From Lentisphaerota bacterium (lineage in GTDB: Bacteria; Verrucomicrobiota; Kiritimatiellia; RFP12; UBA1067): a DNA stretch of 27,748 nt. The notes under the pieces are model-generated. The model saw only the letters and a list, made by a program, of their open reading frames with translations. It did no database searches and was not told the DNA's origin. Made by a program: the position numbers and the translations under genes. The DNA is taken from positions 1-27,748 of the forward strand of contig JALHET010000020.1 of assembly GCA_022839525.1 (NCBI GenBank), read 5' to 3'. Of the stretch, positions 15,501-23,972 are shown piece after piece (the stretch's first letter is position 1; the number at the start of each line of letters is the position of its first letter).

Positions 15501-16653
15501 ATGCAAAAGTCTTCGATTATCAGGTTTGGCGTCCTTATCGAACTCTCCCGGGAATTCGGGCGCGAACTTTGCAAGGGCATCACCGAATTCGCCAACCAGA
15601 TCGGCGGGTTTGATCCGGTGTTCATCACGCCAAAATCACTGAAGAACAGGCAGGCGCTTACCGGCTTTGACGGGTTCATTGCCCGCGTCATGACCGACGA
15701 AATCGCAAAAGTGCTCTCGAAGACCGGGAAGCCGGTGGTTCGCCAAGATTGGGCGCATAGCAGCACAACACTTCCTTGACCGAAAATTCAAGAATTTTGC
15801 CTTCTGCGGCTTTGCCGGCGGACGTTTTTCAGAATACTGTCGCCTGGCCTACCGACGTGCCTTGGTATCAGCCGGATACACCTGCAATGCTTACGAGCCC
15901 AGCGAAAGCACACGGTACGAATTTGATTCTTCCGTGCTAATCGCCGAAAAGCTAACCCCCGCCCCAGACCGGAAACCGCTCATAAAGTGGATCAAATCCC
16001 TGCCCAAGCCGATTGCCGTGTTCTGTCCGAATGATTTTAGAGCCTGGCAACTGCTCAACGTCTGTAAGGAATGTGGTGTCGACGTGCCCCGGGAAATGGC
16101 GATACTCGGCCTGGACAACGACGCGATCGTCTGCGGATTCTGTCGACCGATGATTTCCTCTGTTGATCCCGACTGCGTGGCAATAGGACGGGAAGCGGCA
16201 CGCACACTGATGGAAATGATCGCCAAACCACATCTGGCCATGAAGCAAATTGTCCGGCAGGTCAATCCGATCAGGGTCGTCGAACGGGCTTCAACCGAGG
16301 TCTATCCGCTGAATCCACAGTGGATTTCCGATGCCCTGGTTTACATCCACAAGCATGTCTCAGACCGGCTCACCGCCGATGATGTTTTCAAGCATCTCGG
16401 TCTCTCGCACACGATCGTGAACAGGACTTTCCGGAAAGTACTCAACACAACCGTGCAGAAGGAAATCGCCGACTCCCGTCTAGAAACCGCTCGCCATCTT
16501 CTGGCGAATACAAACTTAGGCGCTACCGAAATCGCCGAACAGGCCGGATTCGGATCATCATCGTATTTCATGCGAAGCTTCACAAAAGAGCACGGCATGG
16601 CTCCTCTTGCATGGCGAAAAAACAGGAGAGCCATGCAGAGGTGTAACCTGTAA
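15501..16653 (+). pseudogene. XylR/AraC-type sugar-responsive regulator, frameshifted
   Basis: Two adjoining frames make one regulator. The first (from ATG 15501; 15483 is an alternative) encodes MQKSSIIRFGVLIELSREFG and a periplasmic-binding-protein-like half-domain to KPVVRQD. At about 15745-15750 the frame must shift: the +1 frame reads IGRIAAQHFLDRKFKNFAFC and continues without stop into the second frame. That frame carries AVFCPNDFRAWQLL, VPREMAILGLDNDAIVCG and SSVDPDCVAIGREAA (ligand-sensing core). It ends in a two-helix-turn-helix AraC domain (LTADDVFKHLGLSHTIVNRT, GATEIAEQAGFGSSSYFMRS). XylR relatives usually have about 10-15 more residues between PVV and the IGR-type motif, so a small deletion probably accompanies the shift. 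Total length of about 385 residues fits XylR. It would bind the paired repeat at 11760-11796 if functional. Confidence 0.85.
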
Positions 16654-16671
16654 CTTGTAACCTGCAACTAA
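16644..16671 (+). repeat. Heptamer tandem array 1
   Basis: Four successive 7-mers (TAACCTG, TAACTTG, TAACCTG, CAACTAA) begin inside the last codons of the regulator and cross its stop. A similar array with the same TAAC/CAACT pattern lies at 19215-19242, again between two genes. Confidence 0.6.
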
Positions 16672-16683
16672 ACCTGCTATATA
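16655..16683 (+). promoter_or_regulatory. Predicted promoter of the inositol-phosphatase gene cluster
   Basis: TTGTAA (16655-16660) and TATATA (16678-16683) are separated by 17 nt, about 47 nt upstream of the ATG at 16730. The -35 box lies within the heptamer array. Prediction only. Confidence 0.45.
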
Positions 16684-16729
16684 TCAGCGTGTCGTTTTTA
16701 AACCGGAACCGATCACGCTTGGCCGACTG

Positions 16730-17542
16730 ATGTTCTCTTCCCTCCAACTCCAAGCCACCGCCACCCTTGCGGCACGCCGTGCGGGCGAACACGTCCTTGC
16801 CAACCTCCACCGCCGCGGCGACGTGAACTCCATCCTGCGCTCCGACGTGAAACACAAGCTCGACGTCGAGGCGCAGCAGACCGCCACCGCCGTCATCGCC
16901 TCCTCCTTCCCGGGTCATGCGATCCTTGGGGAGGAAACCTGCGACGAGCCCCTGCCGGAAAGCGACTATGTCTGGATCATCGACCCCATCGACGGCACGA
17001 TCAACTTTTTTCACGGCCTCCCCTGGTGGTGCTGCTCAGTGGCCGCGCGTTTCAGGGGGCAGGCGATCGCGGGAGCCGTGTTTATCCCTGAGATGAACCA
17101 GATGTTCGAGGCGACTTTCGACGGCCCCGCCCTGTGCAACGGCCAGCCGATCCGCGTCTCGCGGACAGACCGGATCGACCTCGCGATGCTGGCGACCGGC
17201 GCGGACAAATGGGATCTCGGGGAGCACGCCTTCACATTCATGCGCAAAGTCGCGGAGATCGCGCAGCGGCCGCGCATCCTCGGCGCGGCCGCCGTGGACA
17301 TGTGCATGGTGGCGGCGGGAAAGCTCGACGGCTATTTCGAGTCCGGCATTTACGTCTGGGACGTGGCTGCTGCCAGCCTGATCGTCGAACGCGCGGGGGG
17401 CGCCTGCGAGACCCTCAAAGCGTATCCCGATCACCGCCTCTGTTTTCTCGCGACCAACGGCCTGCTTCACGCGGCGTGCCGCGAAGCGCTCCTTCCGCTT
17501 CTCGGTTCCGCCATAACCCGACAAAGGGAAACACCGCCATGA
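16730..17542 (+). CDS. Inositol-monophosphatase-family phosphatase
   Basis: The product has 270 residues, normal for the family. The Mg-binding motifs are intact: GEE at 67-69, WIIDPIDGTINFFHG (Asp85 and Asp88) and VWDVAAASLIVERAGG (Asp211). Family members hydrolyse inositol-1-phosphate, related sugar phosphates, histidinol phosphate or 3'-phosphoadenosine 5'-phosphate. The sequence does not settle which, and the neighbouring aromatic pathway genes do not point to one. Cytoplasmic. Its stop overlaps the next start by 4 bp (ATGA), so translation of the two is coupled. No clear ribosome site precedes the ATG at 16730. Confidence 0.9.
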   Translation: MFSSLQLQATATLAARRAGEHVLANLHRRGDVNSILRSDVKHKLDVEAQQTATAVIASSFPGHAILGEETCDEPLPESDYVWIIDPIDGTINFFHGLPWWCCSVAARFRGQAIAGAVFIPEMNQMFEATFDGPALCNGQPIRVSRTDRIDLAMLATGADKWDLGEHAFTFMRKVAEIAQRPRILGAAAVDMCMVAAGKLDGYFESGIYVWDVAAASLIVERAGGACETLKAYPDHRLCFLATNGLLHAACREALLPLLGSAITRQRETPP

Positions 17543-17961
17543 ACGAACCCAAACGGGTCACCATCACCTACCGCGTGCCGTATGCCGACACCGACCAGAT
17601 GCAGGTCGTCTATTACGCGAACTACCTGACGCTGTTTGAACGCGCCCGTAACGAGCTCATGCGCGCCTGCGGCTACACGTACCGCGAACTGGAAACAGGC
17701 GGGTTCGCCTTGCCGGTGCTGGAAGCGCACGTCAACTACCGCGTGCCCGCAACCTACGACGACCTCTTGGAAATCACCGCGTGGTGCAACGAGTTCAAAG
17801 GCGTGCGCCTGAAAATCTGCTGCGAGATCCGGCGCGACGGGAAACTGCTCGCGGAAGGCTACACCCTCCACGCCCATGTCGACATCCGTTCCCTGCGCCC
17901 CATGCGTCCGACCCCGGCTTTCCGGACCGCCCTCGGTTTTGCCGTCCCGGACACCCCGTAA
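17539..17961 (+). CDS. Hotdog-fold acyl-CoA thioesterase (YbgC/4HBT type)
   Basis: The product has 140 residues. The N-terminal motif PYADTDQMQVVYYANYLTLF and FERARNELMR is the signature of 4-hydroxybenzoyl-CoA / YbgC thioesterases; the usual VVYHANY here has Tyr for His. The central VNYRVPATYDDLLEITAW and IRRDGKLLAEGYTLHAHVD complete the single hotdog domain. These enzymes hydrolyse short- or medium-chain acyl-CoA or acyl-ACP in the cytoplasm. It overlaps the phosphatase gene by 4 bp and ends 74 nt before aroC. It is not next to tol-pal genes, where ybgC often sits, so a specific role cannot be assigned. Confidence 0.9.
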   Translation: MNEPKRVTITYRVPYADTDQMQVVYYANYLTLFERARNELMRACGYTYRELETGGFALPVLEAHVNYRVPATYDDLLEITAWCNEFKGVRLKICCEIRRDGKLLAEGYTLHAHVDIRSLRPMRPTPAFRTALGFAVPDTP

Positions 17962-18035
17962 CCGCGCATCCCGCTTGCATCGCCCAGCGCTTCCCGTTAC
18001 ACTTCACCCGTCTCACCCTAAAAACGGATCTGCCT

Positions 18036-19208
18036 ATGTCCTTACGCTACCTGACCGCGGGCGAATCCCACGGACCCGCCCTTACCGCCATCCTCGAAGG
18101 CATGCCCGCCGGCCTGCCTCTCACAGCGGAGCTGATCGCCGCCGACCTCGCGCGCCGCCAGACCGGCACCGGCTCCGGGGATCGCATGGCGATCGAGAAA
18201 GACCGCGCCCAGATTCTGGCGGGCGTCATGGAGGGCGTCACCACAGGCGCGCCCATCGCCCTCCACATTGCCAACCGCGACCACGACACCTGGAAGGGCA
18301 AAGCCGTTCCCGCCTACACCACCCCGAGACCCGGCCACGCCGACCTCGCCGCCGCCGTGAAGTACGGCTACGGCGACATCCGTCCTTCCCTCGAACGCGC
18401 CTCGGCCCGCGAAACCGCCTCCCGCGTCGCCGTCGGTGCCGTCTGCCGCGCCTTTCTCAAAACGTTCGGCATCACCGTCGGCGGGTATGTGGCCAACATC
18501 GGCGGCCATGCCGCCGCACTGGGCGGGATCCCGTTCGGCGAGCGCCTCCGCCGCGCCCGCGATTCCGAAACACAGTGTCCTGACCCTGCCGCCGCCGAAC
18601 GCATCACCGCCGCCATCGCCAAAGCCCGCAGCGAAGGCGAGACCCTTGGCGGCGTCATCGAAGTGGTCGCGGAAGGGCTGCCCGCCGGCCTTGGCTCGCA
18701 CGTGAACAGCGACCGCCGTCTCGACGCCCGCCTCGGACAGGCCGTGCTCAGCGTCCCCGCCATCAAAGGCGTGGCTCTGGGCGACGCCTTCGACAACGCC
18801 GGCAATGTGGGCACGCGCGCCAACGATGCGATCCTTCCCGCTCCCGACGGTAACCTGAAGCGGCGTTCCAACGCCTGCGGCGGCATCGAGGGAGGCATCT
18901 CCAACGGCCAGCCCGTCTGGCTACGCGCCGCCATGAAACCGATCCCCACCACGCGCAAGGGGCAGGACACCGTCGACCTCGCGACAGGCCGGGCCTGCCT
19001 CACCTGCTACGAGCGTTCCGATGTTTGCCCCGTGCCGCGCGCCGTCGTTGTCCTCGAAGCCGCTGTCGCCATCGTCCTCGCCGACGCTCTCATCGAAAAA
19101 CTCGGCGGCGACAGCCTCGCCGAGATGATGCCGCGTTTTGCCACGCTCCGCCGCGCCACCCTGGACGACCTGCGTATGACCGGCGAACCCCATGTCTTCT
19201 GGCCCTGA
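18036..19208 (+). CDS. aroC: Chorismate synthase
   Basis: The product has 390 residues. It shows the AroC signatures LTAGESHGPALTAILEGMPA, RRQTGTGSGDRMAIEKD, RPGHADLAAAVKYGYGDIRP and LERASARETASRVAVGA, and the C-terminal RSNACGGIEGGISNGQP and ERSDVCPVPRAVVVLEA. It converts 5-enolpyruvylshikimate-3-phosphate to chorismate with reduced FMN, the last common step of aromatic amino-acid synthesis, in the cytoplasm. ATG 18036 is chosen because MSLRYLTAGESHG is the standard start; the frame is open further upstream but that part overlaps the thioesterase gene. It is followed 43 nt later by the fused aroK-aroB gene, forming a shikimate-pathway pair. Confidence 0.97.
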   Translation: MSLRYLTAGESHGPALTAILEGMPAGLPLTAELIAADLARRQTGTGSGDRMAIEKDRAQILAGVMEGVTTGAPIALHIANRDHDTWKGKAVPAYTTPRPGHADLAAAVKYGYGDIRPSLERASARETASRVAVGAVCRAFLKTFGITVGGYVANIGGHAAALGGIPFGERLRRARDSETQCPDPAAAERITAAIAKARSEGETLGGVIEVVAEGLPAGLGSHVNSDRRLDARLGQAVLSVPAIKGVALGDAFDNAGNVGTRANDAILPAPDGNLKRRSNACGGIEGGISNGQPVWLRAAMKPIPTTRKGQDTVDLATGRACLTCYERSDVCPVPRAVVVLEAAVAIVLADALIEKLGGDSLAEMMPRFATLRRATLDDLRMTGEPHVFWP

Positions 19209-19214
19209 GTGACG

Positions 19215-19242
19215 GCTAACCCCTAACCGCCAACTGTTAACC
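19215..19242 (+). repeat. Heptamer tandem array 2
   Basis: Four 7-mers (GCTAACC, CCTAACC, GCCAACT, GTTAACC) fill the gap between aroC and aroKB. TAACC/CAACT cores recur every 7 bp, as in the array at 16644-16671. Confidence 0.55.
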
Positions 19243-19251
19243 CCGATCCTC

Positions 19252-20892
19252 ATGCACACCTTCCTTTACGGCCCTCCCGGCAGCGGCAAATCAACCGTCG
19301 GGCGTATCCTCGCCCAGAGGTTAGACCTGCCTTTCATCGACCTTGACGCGGTCATTGAAGCCTCTGCCAAACAAACGATCCGCGACATCTTCGCCTGCGA
19401 GGGCGAAGCCGGTTTCCGCGCCCGCGAGAGCGCCGCACTCGCCTCGGCCATCGCGGGTCCCCCGTCCGTCATCGGCCTCGGCGGGGGCGCGTTGCTGAAC
19501 CCGGAAAACCGCGCACAAGCCGAAAGCGCGGGCGAAATCCTCTGCTTCGACGCGGACGCCGCCACACTTGAAGGCCGCGTCGCGCGTGCCCCCGGCGTGC
19601 GGCCCCTTCTCAGCACGCCGGCCTCCGGTTGCGTCCAGCCGCCGCAGGCCGGACAGGGCAAGCCCATTTCCCGGCTCCTGACCGAACGCGCCGCCCACTA
19701 CGCCTCCTTCCCCCGCCGCGTAAAGGTTTCCGACCGCCCGCCGGAAGAGACCGCCGACGCCGCACAGGCCGCCCTCGGCCTCTACCGCGTCTCGGGCATG
19801 GGCTCCGCCTACACCGCCTGCGTCGGCGACGGCCTGCTCGATACCCTCGGCACGCGCTTCCGAGAACTCGGCTGCGGCGACCGCACCGTGATCGTCGGCG
19901 ACTCCCACACCCTGCCGCTCTACGGCGAACGCGCCGCCTCCTCGCTCCGCGCGCTAGGCGTCACCGTCTCGCTGACGGAAATCCCCGCCGGGGAAGCGGC
20001 CAAAACGATCAACACCGTCACCGCGCTCTGGTCGGCCTTCCTGAAAGCGGGCATCGAGCGCGGCCACGCCGTGATCGCGCTCGGCGGCGGGGTTGTCGGC
20101 GACCTCACCGGGTTCGCCGCCGCCACCTGGCTGCGCGGCGTGCGCTGGATCGGCCTGCCCACCACCCTGCTCGCCATGGTCGACTCCAGTCTCGGCGGCA
20201 AGACCGGCGCGGACTTGCCCGAGGGCAAAAACCTGATCGGCGCGTTCCACCCGCCGTCCCTAGTGCTGACCGACACCGCGACCCTCGCCTCGCTGCCGAC
20301 CCGCGAATTGCGCTGCGGGCTGGCCGAGGCCGTGAAGCACGCAGTCATCGGCGACCCCGGCCTGGCCGACACCCTGCCGCGTTTCGCCTTCTGTAAAGAC
20401 GGAGAAGCCGCCGCACCCTGCGCCAGCCTCTCGGGCACCGTCTGGCTCGCGCCGTTCGTCGCCCGCGCCATGGCCGTCAAGCTCCGCGTCATCCAGCAGG
20501 ATCCCTTTGAAAAAGGGTTCCGCGCCGCGCTCAACCTCGGCCACACGGTCGGCCACGGCATTGAGAAAGCCACGCGTTTCGCCGTGCAGCACGGCGAGGC
20601 CGTCGCCATCGGCACCGTGCTCGAAGCCCGACTGGCCGAGGAGCTCGGCCTCGCGCAGCCCGGCCTCGCCGCGCAACTCGCCGGCCTCTTCTCCGGCCTC
20701 GGGCTCCCCGTCGACCCGCCGCCCGGCATCGATCCCTCCGAAGTGCTGGCAGCCATGACCCTGGACAAGAAAAAGGCGGACGGCAAAGTGCGCTTCGCCC
20801 TGCCCATCCGCCTCGGCGAAGTCCGCACCGGTATCGCCGTCGAGGACGCGCTCCTGCGGCGCGTGTTCTCACGCGCGCTTTGCGGCAGTTAA
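19252..20892 (+). CDS. aroKB: Bifunctional shikimate kinase / 3-dehydroquinate synthase
   Basis: The product has 546 residues with two complete enzymes. Residues 1-175 are shikimate kinase: Walker A GPPGSGKST (7-15), DLDAVIE (Asp30/Asp32), FRARE (Arg56) and the GGG of IGLGGGALL (77-79). The adenine-lid stretch after VRPLL carries an unusual insert (ASGCVQPPQAGQGKP). Residues 185-540 are 3-dehydroquinate synthase: ALGGGVVGDLTGFAAATWLR (NAD site), PTTLLAMVDSSLGGKTG, and zinc ligands Glu359 (GLAEAVKHA), His431 (NLGHTVGHGIE) and His447 (QHGEAVAIG). It thus performs the second and fifth steps of chorismate synthesis. In most bacteria these are two adjacent genes (aroK, aroB); here they are joined through a short linker. 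Cytoplasmic, probably co-transcribed with aroC. Confidence 0.96.
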   Translation: MHTFLYGPPGSGKSTVGRILAQRLDLPFIDLDAVIEASAKQTIRDIFACEGEAGFRARESAALASAIAGPPSVIGLGGGALLNPENRAQAESAGEILCFDADAATLEGRVARAPGVRPLLSTPASGCVQPPQAGQGKPISRLLTERAAHYASFPRRVKVSDRPPEETADAAQAALGLYRVSGMGSAYTACVGDGLLDTLGTRFRELGCGDRTVIVGDSHTLPLYGERAASSLRALGVTVSLTEIPAGEAAKTINTVTALWSAFLKAGIERGHAVIALGGGVVGDLTGFAAATWLRGVRWIGLPTTLLAMVDSSLGGKTGADLPEGKNLIGAFHPPSLVLTDTATLASLPTRELRCGLAEAVKHAVIGDPGLADTLPRFAFCKDGEAAAPCASLSGTVWLAPFVARAMAVKLRVIQQDPFEKGFRAALNLGHTVGHGIEKATRFAVQHGEAVAIGTVLEARLAEELGLAQPGLAAQLAGLFSGLGLPVDPPPGIDPSEVLAAMTLDKKKADGKVRFALPIRLGEVRTGIAVEDALLRRVFSRALCGS

Positions 20893-20956
20893 CCCGTCTC
20901 TTTCCGCAGCCCTTTTTCGCCTTGCACTACCTCGCCTGCCATGCAATCATGGGGCA

Positions 20957-22174
20957 ATGAATGAGAAACGCGTTGTGCTGGCGTTCTGCATGGGGACACT
21001 GGCTCTCACACCCCGGATGGTCTGCGCGGACTTAGTGATCGACAAAAACCTGCCAGCCGGGAATATCGCCGTCGGAGCCATCGATAACGACACGGTTTAT
21101 CTCGCGAACGAAATACGCGACACCACAAGCTGGTGGTTCTACTGGGCCTTTCGCGTCACGGGTGCGGAAGGCCGCACGCTTAACTTCACGTTCACGAACG
21201 GCGCCCCCATCTGTACGCGCGGCCCCGTGATTTCGTACGACCGCGGGAAAAACTGGGATTACGCCGCACCGGGAACCTGGACGACGAGCAGTTTCACGCA
21301 CGCCTTTCCATCCGGGCCGAACAGCAACGAAGTCTGGTTCGCGATGGGCATGAATTATACCCAGCGCGACTGGGACGCCTTTCTGAAGCGGCATCAGGGG
21401 GAAAACGCCTTCATCCGAACGAATGTGCTCTGCCTCTCCAGGCGCGGACGCGCGGTCGAAATGGCTCGCGTCGGATGCCTGAACAAAGAGCCCGCATACA
21501 AAATCTGGCTGTCCGCGCGCCACCATGCCCAAGAGATGATGGCAAACTACGTCTTGGAAGGCATTCTCGACGCGGTTCTGGCACCGAACGGACTTGGCGC
21601 ATGGATGCGCGAGAACGTGCAATTCTTGGTTGTCCCGTTTGTCGACAAAGACGGCGTGGAAGACGGAGACCAGGGCAAGAACCGGAGGCCCCACGACCAC
21701 AACCGCGACTACAACGAAACGTGCCTCTACCCCGAGACACAGGCCATCAAGGATCAGCTCGGCCAATGGGCGGAGGGAAAACTGGCGATCGTCCTGGACA
21801 TTCACTGTCCGTGGATCCGCGGCCCGCACAACGAGTGCCTTTATCAAGTCTACACCGAGGATGCCGCGAACGCGCAGGCGCAGGCCCGCTTCGGCAAACT
21901 GCTGGAGCGGATCCAGCGCGGCGGCATGCGCTACCGCCAAGCGGACGACCTGCCGTTCGGGCAAGCCTGGAATACCGGCAAAAATTACAGCCAGGGGCTC
22001 AGCTTCAAATACTGGGCCATCAAAAACATCCCCGGCATCCGCCTCGGCACCACGTACGAAGTACCCTTCGCCAGCGCCAACGGCGCGGTCGTCACACGGG
22101 AAACCTGCCGCGAAATCGGGGAAGATACCACGGCCGTTTTCAAACAGTTCCTCACCCAGCCGACAGCGCGGTAG
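20957..22174 (+). CDS. Secreted M14-family zinc carboxypeptidase
   Basis: The product has 405 residues with a probable signal peptide (VVLAFCMGTLALTPRMVCAD). Residues 26-135 form an N-terminal beta domain (WWFYWAFRVTGAEGRTLNF) like that of cytosolic-carboxypeptidase-like M14 proteins. The catalytic domain has the zinc ligands His190 and Glu193 in SARHHAQEMMANYVLEG and His283 in IVLDIHCPW. It also has an Arg motif HDHNRDYNE and a likely catalytic Glu368 in LGTTYEVPFA. The HxxE...H set is intact, so it should be active. It would release C-terminal residues from peptides or amidated cell-wall material in the periplasm. It starts 64 nt after aroKB and converges on the OppC-like gene, whose stop is 41 nt away. 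Confidence 0.87.
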   Translation: MNEKRVVLAFCMGTLALTPRMVCADLVIDKNLPAGNIAVGAIDNDTVYLANEIRDTTSWWFYWAFRVTGAEGRTLNFTFTNGAPICTRGPVISYDRGKNWDYAAPGTWTTSSFTHAFPSGPNSNEVWFAMGMNYTQRDWDAFLKRHQGENAFIRTNVLCLSRRGRAVEMARVGCLNKEPAYKIWLSARHHAQEMMANYVLEGILDAVLAPNGLGAWMRENVQFLVVPFVDKDGVEDGDQGKNRRPHDHNRDYNETCLYPETQAIKDQLGQWAEGKLAIVLDIHCPWIRGPHNECLYQVYTEDAANAQAQARFGKLLERIQRGGMRYRQADDLPFGQAWNTGKNYSQGLSFKYWAIKNIPGIRLGTTYEVPFASANGAVVTRETCREIGEDTTAVFKQFLTQPTAR

Positions 22175-22214
22175 ACATCCCGTTGATCCGTCCGCTGCCG
22201 GTGATGCGCCAGAT

Positions 22215-23138
22215 TCACACCTGCTCCGTGCGCAGGGCCGGATCGAGCAAGTCGCGCAGCGCGTCGGCCAGATGGTTGAAGGCCAGCACCAGAACAAAGA
22301 TCGCGAGCGTCACAAAAGTCATCTCCCACCACACGCCCTGCCACAGGCGCAGCCGCGCGTTGTTGATCATGATGCCCCACGAAGGCTCGCCCTGCACACC
22401 GATCCCGAGGAAGCTGATGAAGACTTCGGTGGCCACCGACGCGGGAAAGCGGATCGAGAACGCGATCAGGATGATGTGCGCCACGTTCGGCAGGATGTGG
22501 CGGAACATGATCCGCGCGTGGCTATAGCCCAAGACCTGAGCGGCCTGCACATAGGCGCGGTTGCGGTGTTTGATCACCTCGCCGCGCACGTTACGGCAGA
22601 CGCTCACCCACGTGGTCAGCCCGATGCCGAGATAGACGCCCAGCAAGCCCTGCCCCACCACCATCGCGATGGCGAGGATGAAGAGCAGACCCGGCATCGA
22701 GGCCACCGTGGCGCAGAGCCACACCACGACGCTGTCCACGCGGCCGCCGAAATAACCGCCCAGACAGCCGAGGATCACCCCAAGCGGGATCGCGATCAGC
22801 GAGGTGATGATGCCCACATGGAACGCGATGCGCGTGCCCTGCACCAGCCGCTGCAGCACGTCGCGCCCGAGATTGTCGCTGCCCAGCGGATAGAGCGGCT
22901 GGCCCGCCGCTACGGGCACGCCGGAAAAAGCCCGGACGAACGCCGGCGCCACATAGCGCGCCGTCTCGCGCACCTGATTGTAGGACGGGGTCTGGTCGAT
23001 CCACCGGTAATACCGGTAGACCGCCTCGCCGTACACGGCCGCGCAGCAATAAACGGCGATGACCAACAGGCACGCCCGCGTGTCCCACCGCCGCCACAAC
23101 CGCCGCAGGATGTTCGTTTCTTTCGCCATCCTATTCAT
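22215..23138 (-). CDS. OppC/DppC-type ABC transporter permease
   Basis: The product has 307 residues. After a short cytoplasmic start (MNRMAKETNILRRLWRRWDT) comes TM1, then a periplasmic segment. LYPLGSDNLGRDVLQRLVQG and TRIAFHVGIITSLIA are the OppC signature. Five further membrane segments and the EAA loop (AYVQAAQVLGYSHARIMFRH) contact the ATPase; ALRDLLDPALR closes the protein. It imports oligopeptides or other small solutes with an OppB-type partner, which is encoded 3.1 kb away at 26227-27459 on the same strand. Normally the two genes are adjacent. No ATPase or binding-protein gene is in the window. Start 23138 or 23129; neither has a clear ribosome site. Confidence 0.92.
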   Translation of the reverse strand: MNRMAKETNILRRLWRRWDTRACLLVIAVYCCAAVYGEAVYRYYRWIDQTPSYNQVRETARYVAPAFVRAFSGVPVAAGQPLYPLGSDNLGRDVLQRLVQGTRIAFHVGIITSLIAIPLGVILGCLGGYFGGRVDSVVVWLCATVASMPGLLFILAIAMVVGQGLLGVYLGIGLTTWVSVCRNVRGEVIKHRNRAYVQAAQVLGYSHARIMFRHILPNVAHIILIAFSIRFPASVATEVFISFLGIGVQGEPSWGIMINNARLRLWQGVWWEMTFVTLAIFVLVLAFNHLADALRDLLDPALRTEQV

Positions 23139-23344
23139 ACGCGCAGACGCCGCTGCGCGGGGAATTCGCGATATTCAAGAAACCGCATTCGCCCGCTCTC
23201 TCCCGTTTGCGGGCGCATGTTGCGCAGAAGACGTTGTCTTTGCCGAGCGCGCGCACGACCGGCCAGCGCAACGCCTAAAGTTTTGAAAGCGGCCACGCAT
23301 TGAAGCACACTTCCTTCATGTGGAAAAACAGGAAGGAGACAAAA

Positions 23345-23830
23345 GTGTCTTACGAACGCATGACTGAGAGAGAGCGTAACCAGGTTTACGCTCTGAAGCA
23401 AGCCGGAAAAGGCAACAACGAGGTAGCGCGGCAACTGGGCCGTCACAAAAGCACGGTGGGCCGCGAGATGGGGCGTAACACCGGGCAGCGCGGCTACCGT
23501 CCACGCCAGGCGCACCGGAAGGCCGTGGGGCAGGCGAAGCGTCCCGGAGCGTGGCGGTTCACCGAAGAGGTCCGGCGTGACGCGGAGGAGAAGCTCCGGC
23601 TGGGGTGGTCTCCCGAGGCGATCTGCGGGCGTGCCAGGCTGGAGAGGCGCGCGCACATGTGCAAGGAGACGATCTACGAGCACATGTACACGGACGCGAA
23701 GGCGGGCGGCGATTTGTGGACGCATCTGGCGCGCGCGAAGCGCAGGCGCAAGCGGCGCTGCCCTCGTCAGGATGGGCGCGGGCGGGGCGTGATCCCCGGC
23801 CGGCGCGGGATCGAGACGCGGCCGCTGGCT
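23345..23830 (+). pseudogene. Truncated IS30-family transposase
   Basis: GTG at 23345 with an AAGGAG site begins VSYERMTERERNQVYALKQA. Residues 1-60 are the IS30 helix-turn-helix (NEVARQLGRHKSTVGREMGR). GWSPEAICGRARLE and MCKETIYEHMYTDAKAGGDL are the IS30 linker motifs. The family text stops near RRGIETRP, just where the catalytic DDE core should start, so it is inactive. The frame runs on to 23947 only through repeat sequence (23838-23910). The left end has an imperfect inverted match, CTTCCTT / AAGGAAG-like, near 23310-23335. No right terminal repeat is visible. Confidence 0.85.
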
Positions 23831-23837
23831 GGCGGGA

Positions 23838-23910
23838 ACGAAAAACAGCGCCGTGCCTTTTCGCGTGTTCCGTTTGTTTCGTGGTTAAAAACACACATCG
23901 GCGTTCAGCG
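23838..23910. repeat. Dispersed repeat, copy 1 (TTCGTGGTTAAAA core)
   Basis: Contains GAAAAACAGCGCCGTGCCTT, then TTCGTGGTTAAAA (23878-23890) and a CGGCGTTCAGCG end. It begins where the transposase homology ends. Further copies lie at 24668-24752, 25843-25904 and 26066-26195. Confidence 0.65.
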
Positions 23911-23921
23911 GCCATTCCGTC

Positions 23922-23950
23922 TTGACGCCCTTACGTCCCTTTTGTAAGAA
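23922..23950 (+). promoter_or_regulatory. Predicted promoter of the AbrB/PIN toxin-antitoxin operon
   Basis: TTGACG (23922-23927) and TAAGAA (23945-23950) are 17 nt apart, 22 nt upstream of the antitoxin ATG. An AAGGA site lies in between. A TTAC...GTAA inverted repeat spans the spacer and might serve autoregulation. Confidence 0.5.
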
Positions 23951-23972
23951 TATAAGGAAAAAAGGAATAGCT

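Noticed and set aside
21594..23303. 569-codon plus-strand frame overlapping the M14 and OppC genes
   Set aside because: Crosses two real genes on opposite strands and has no domain.
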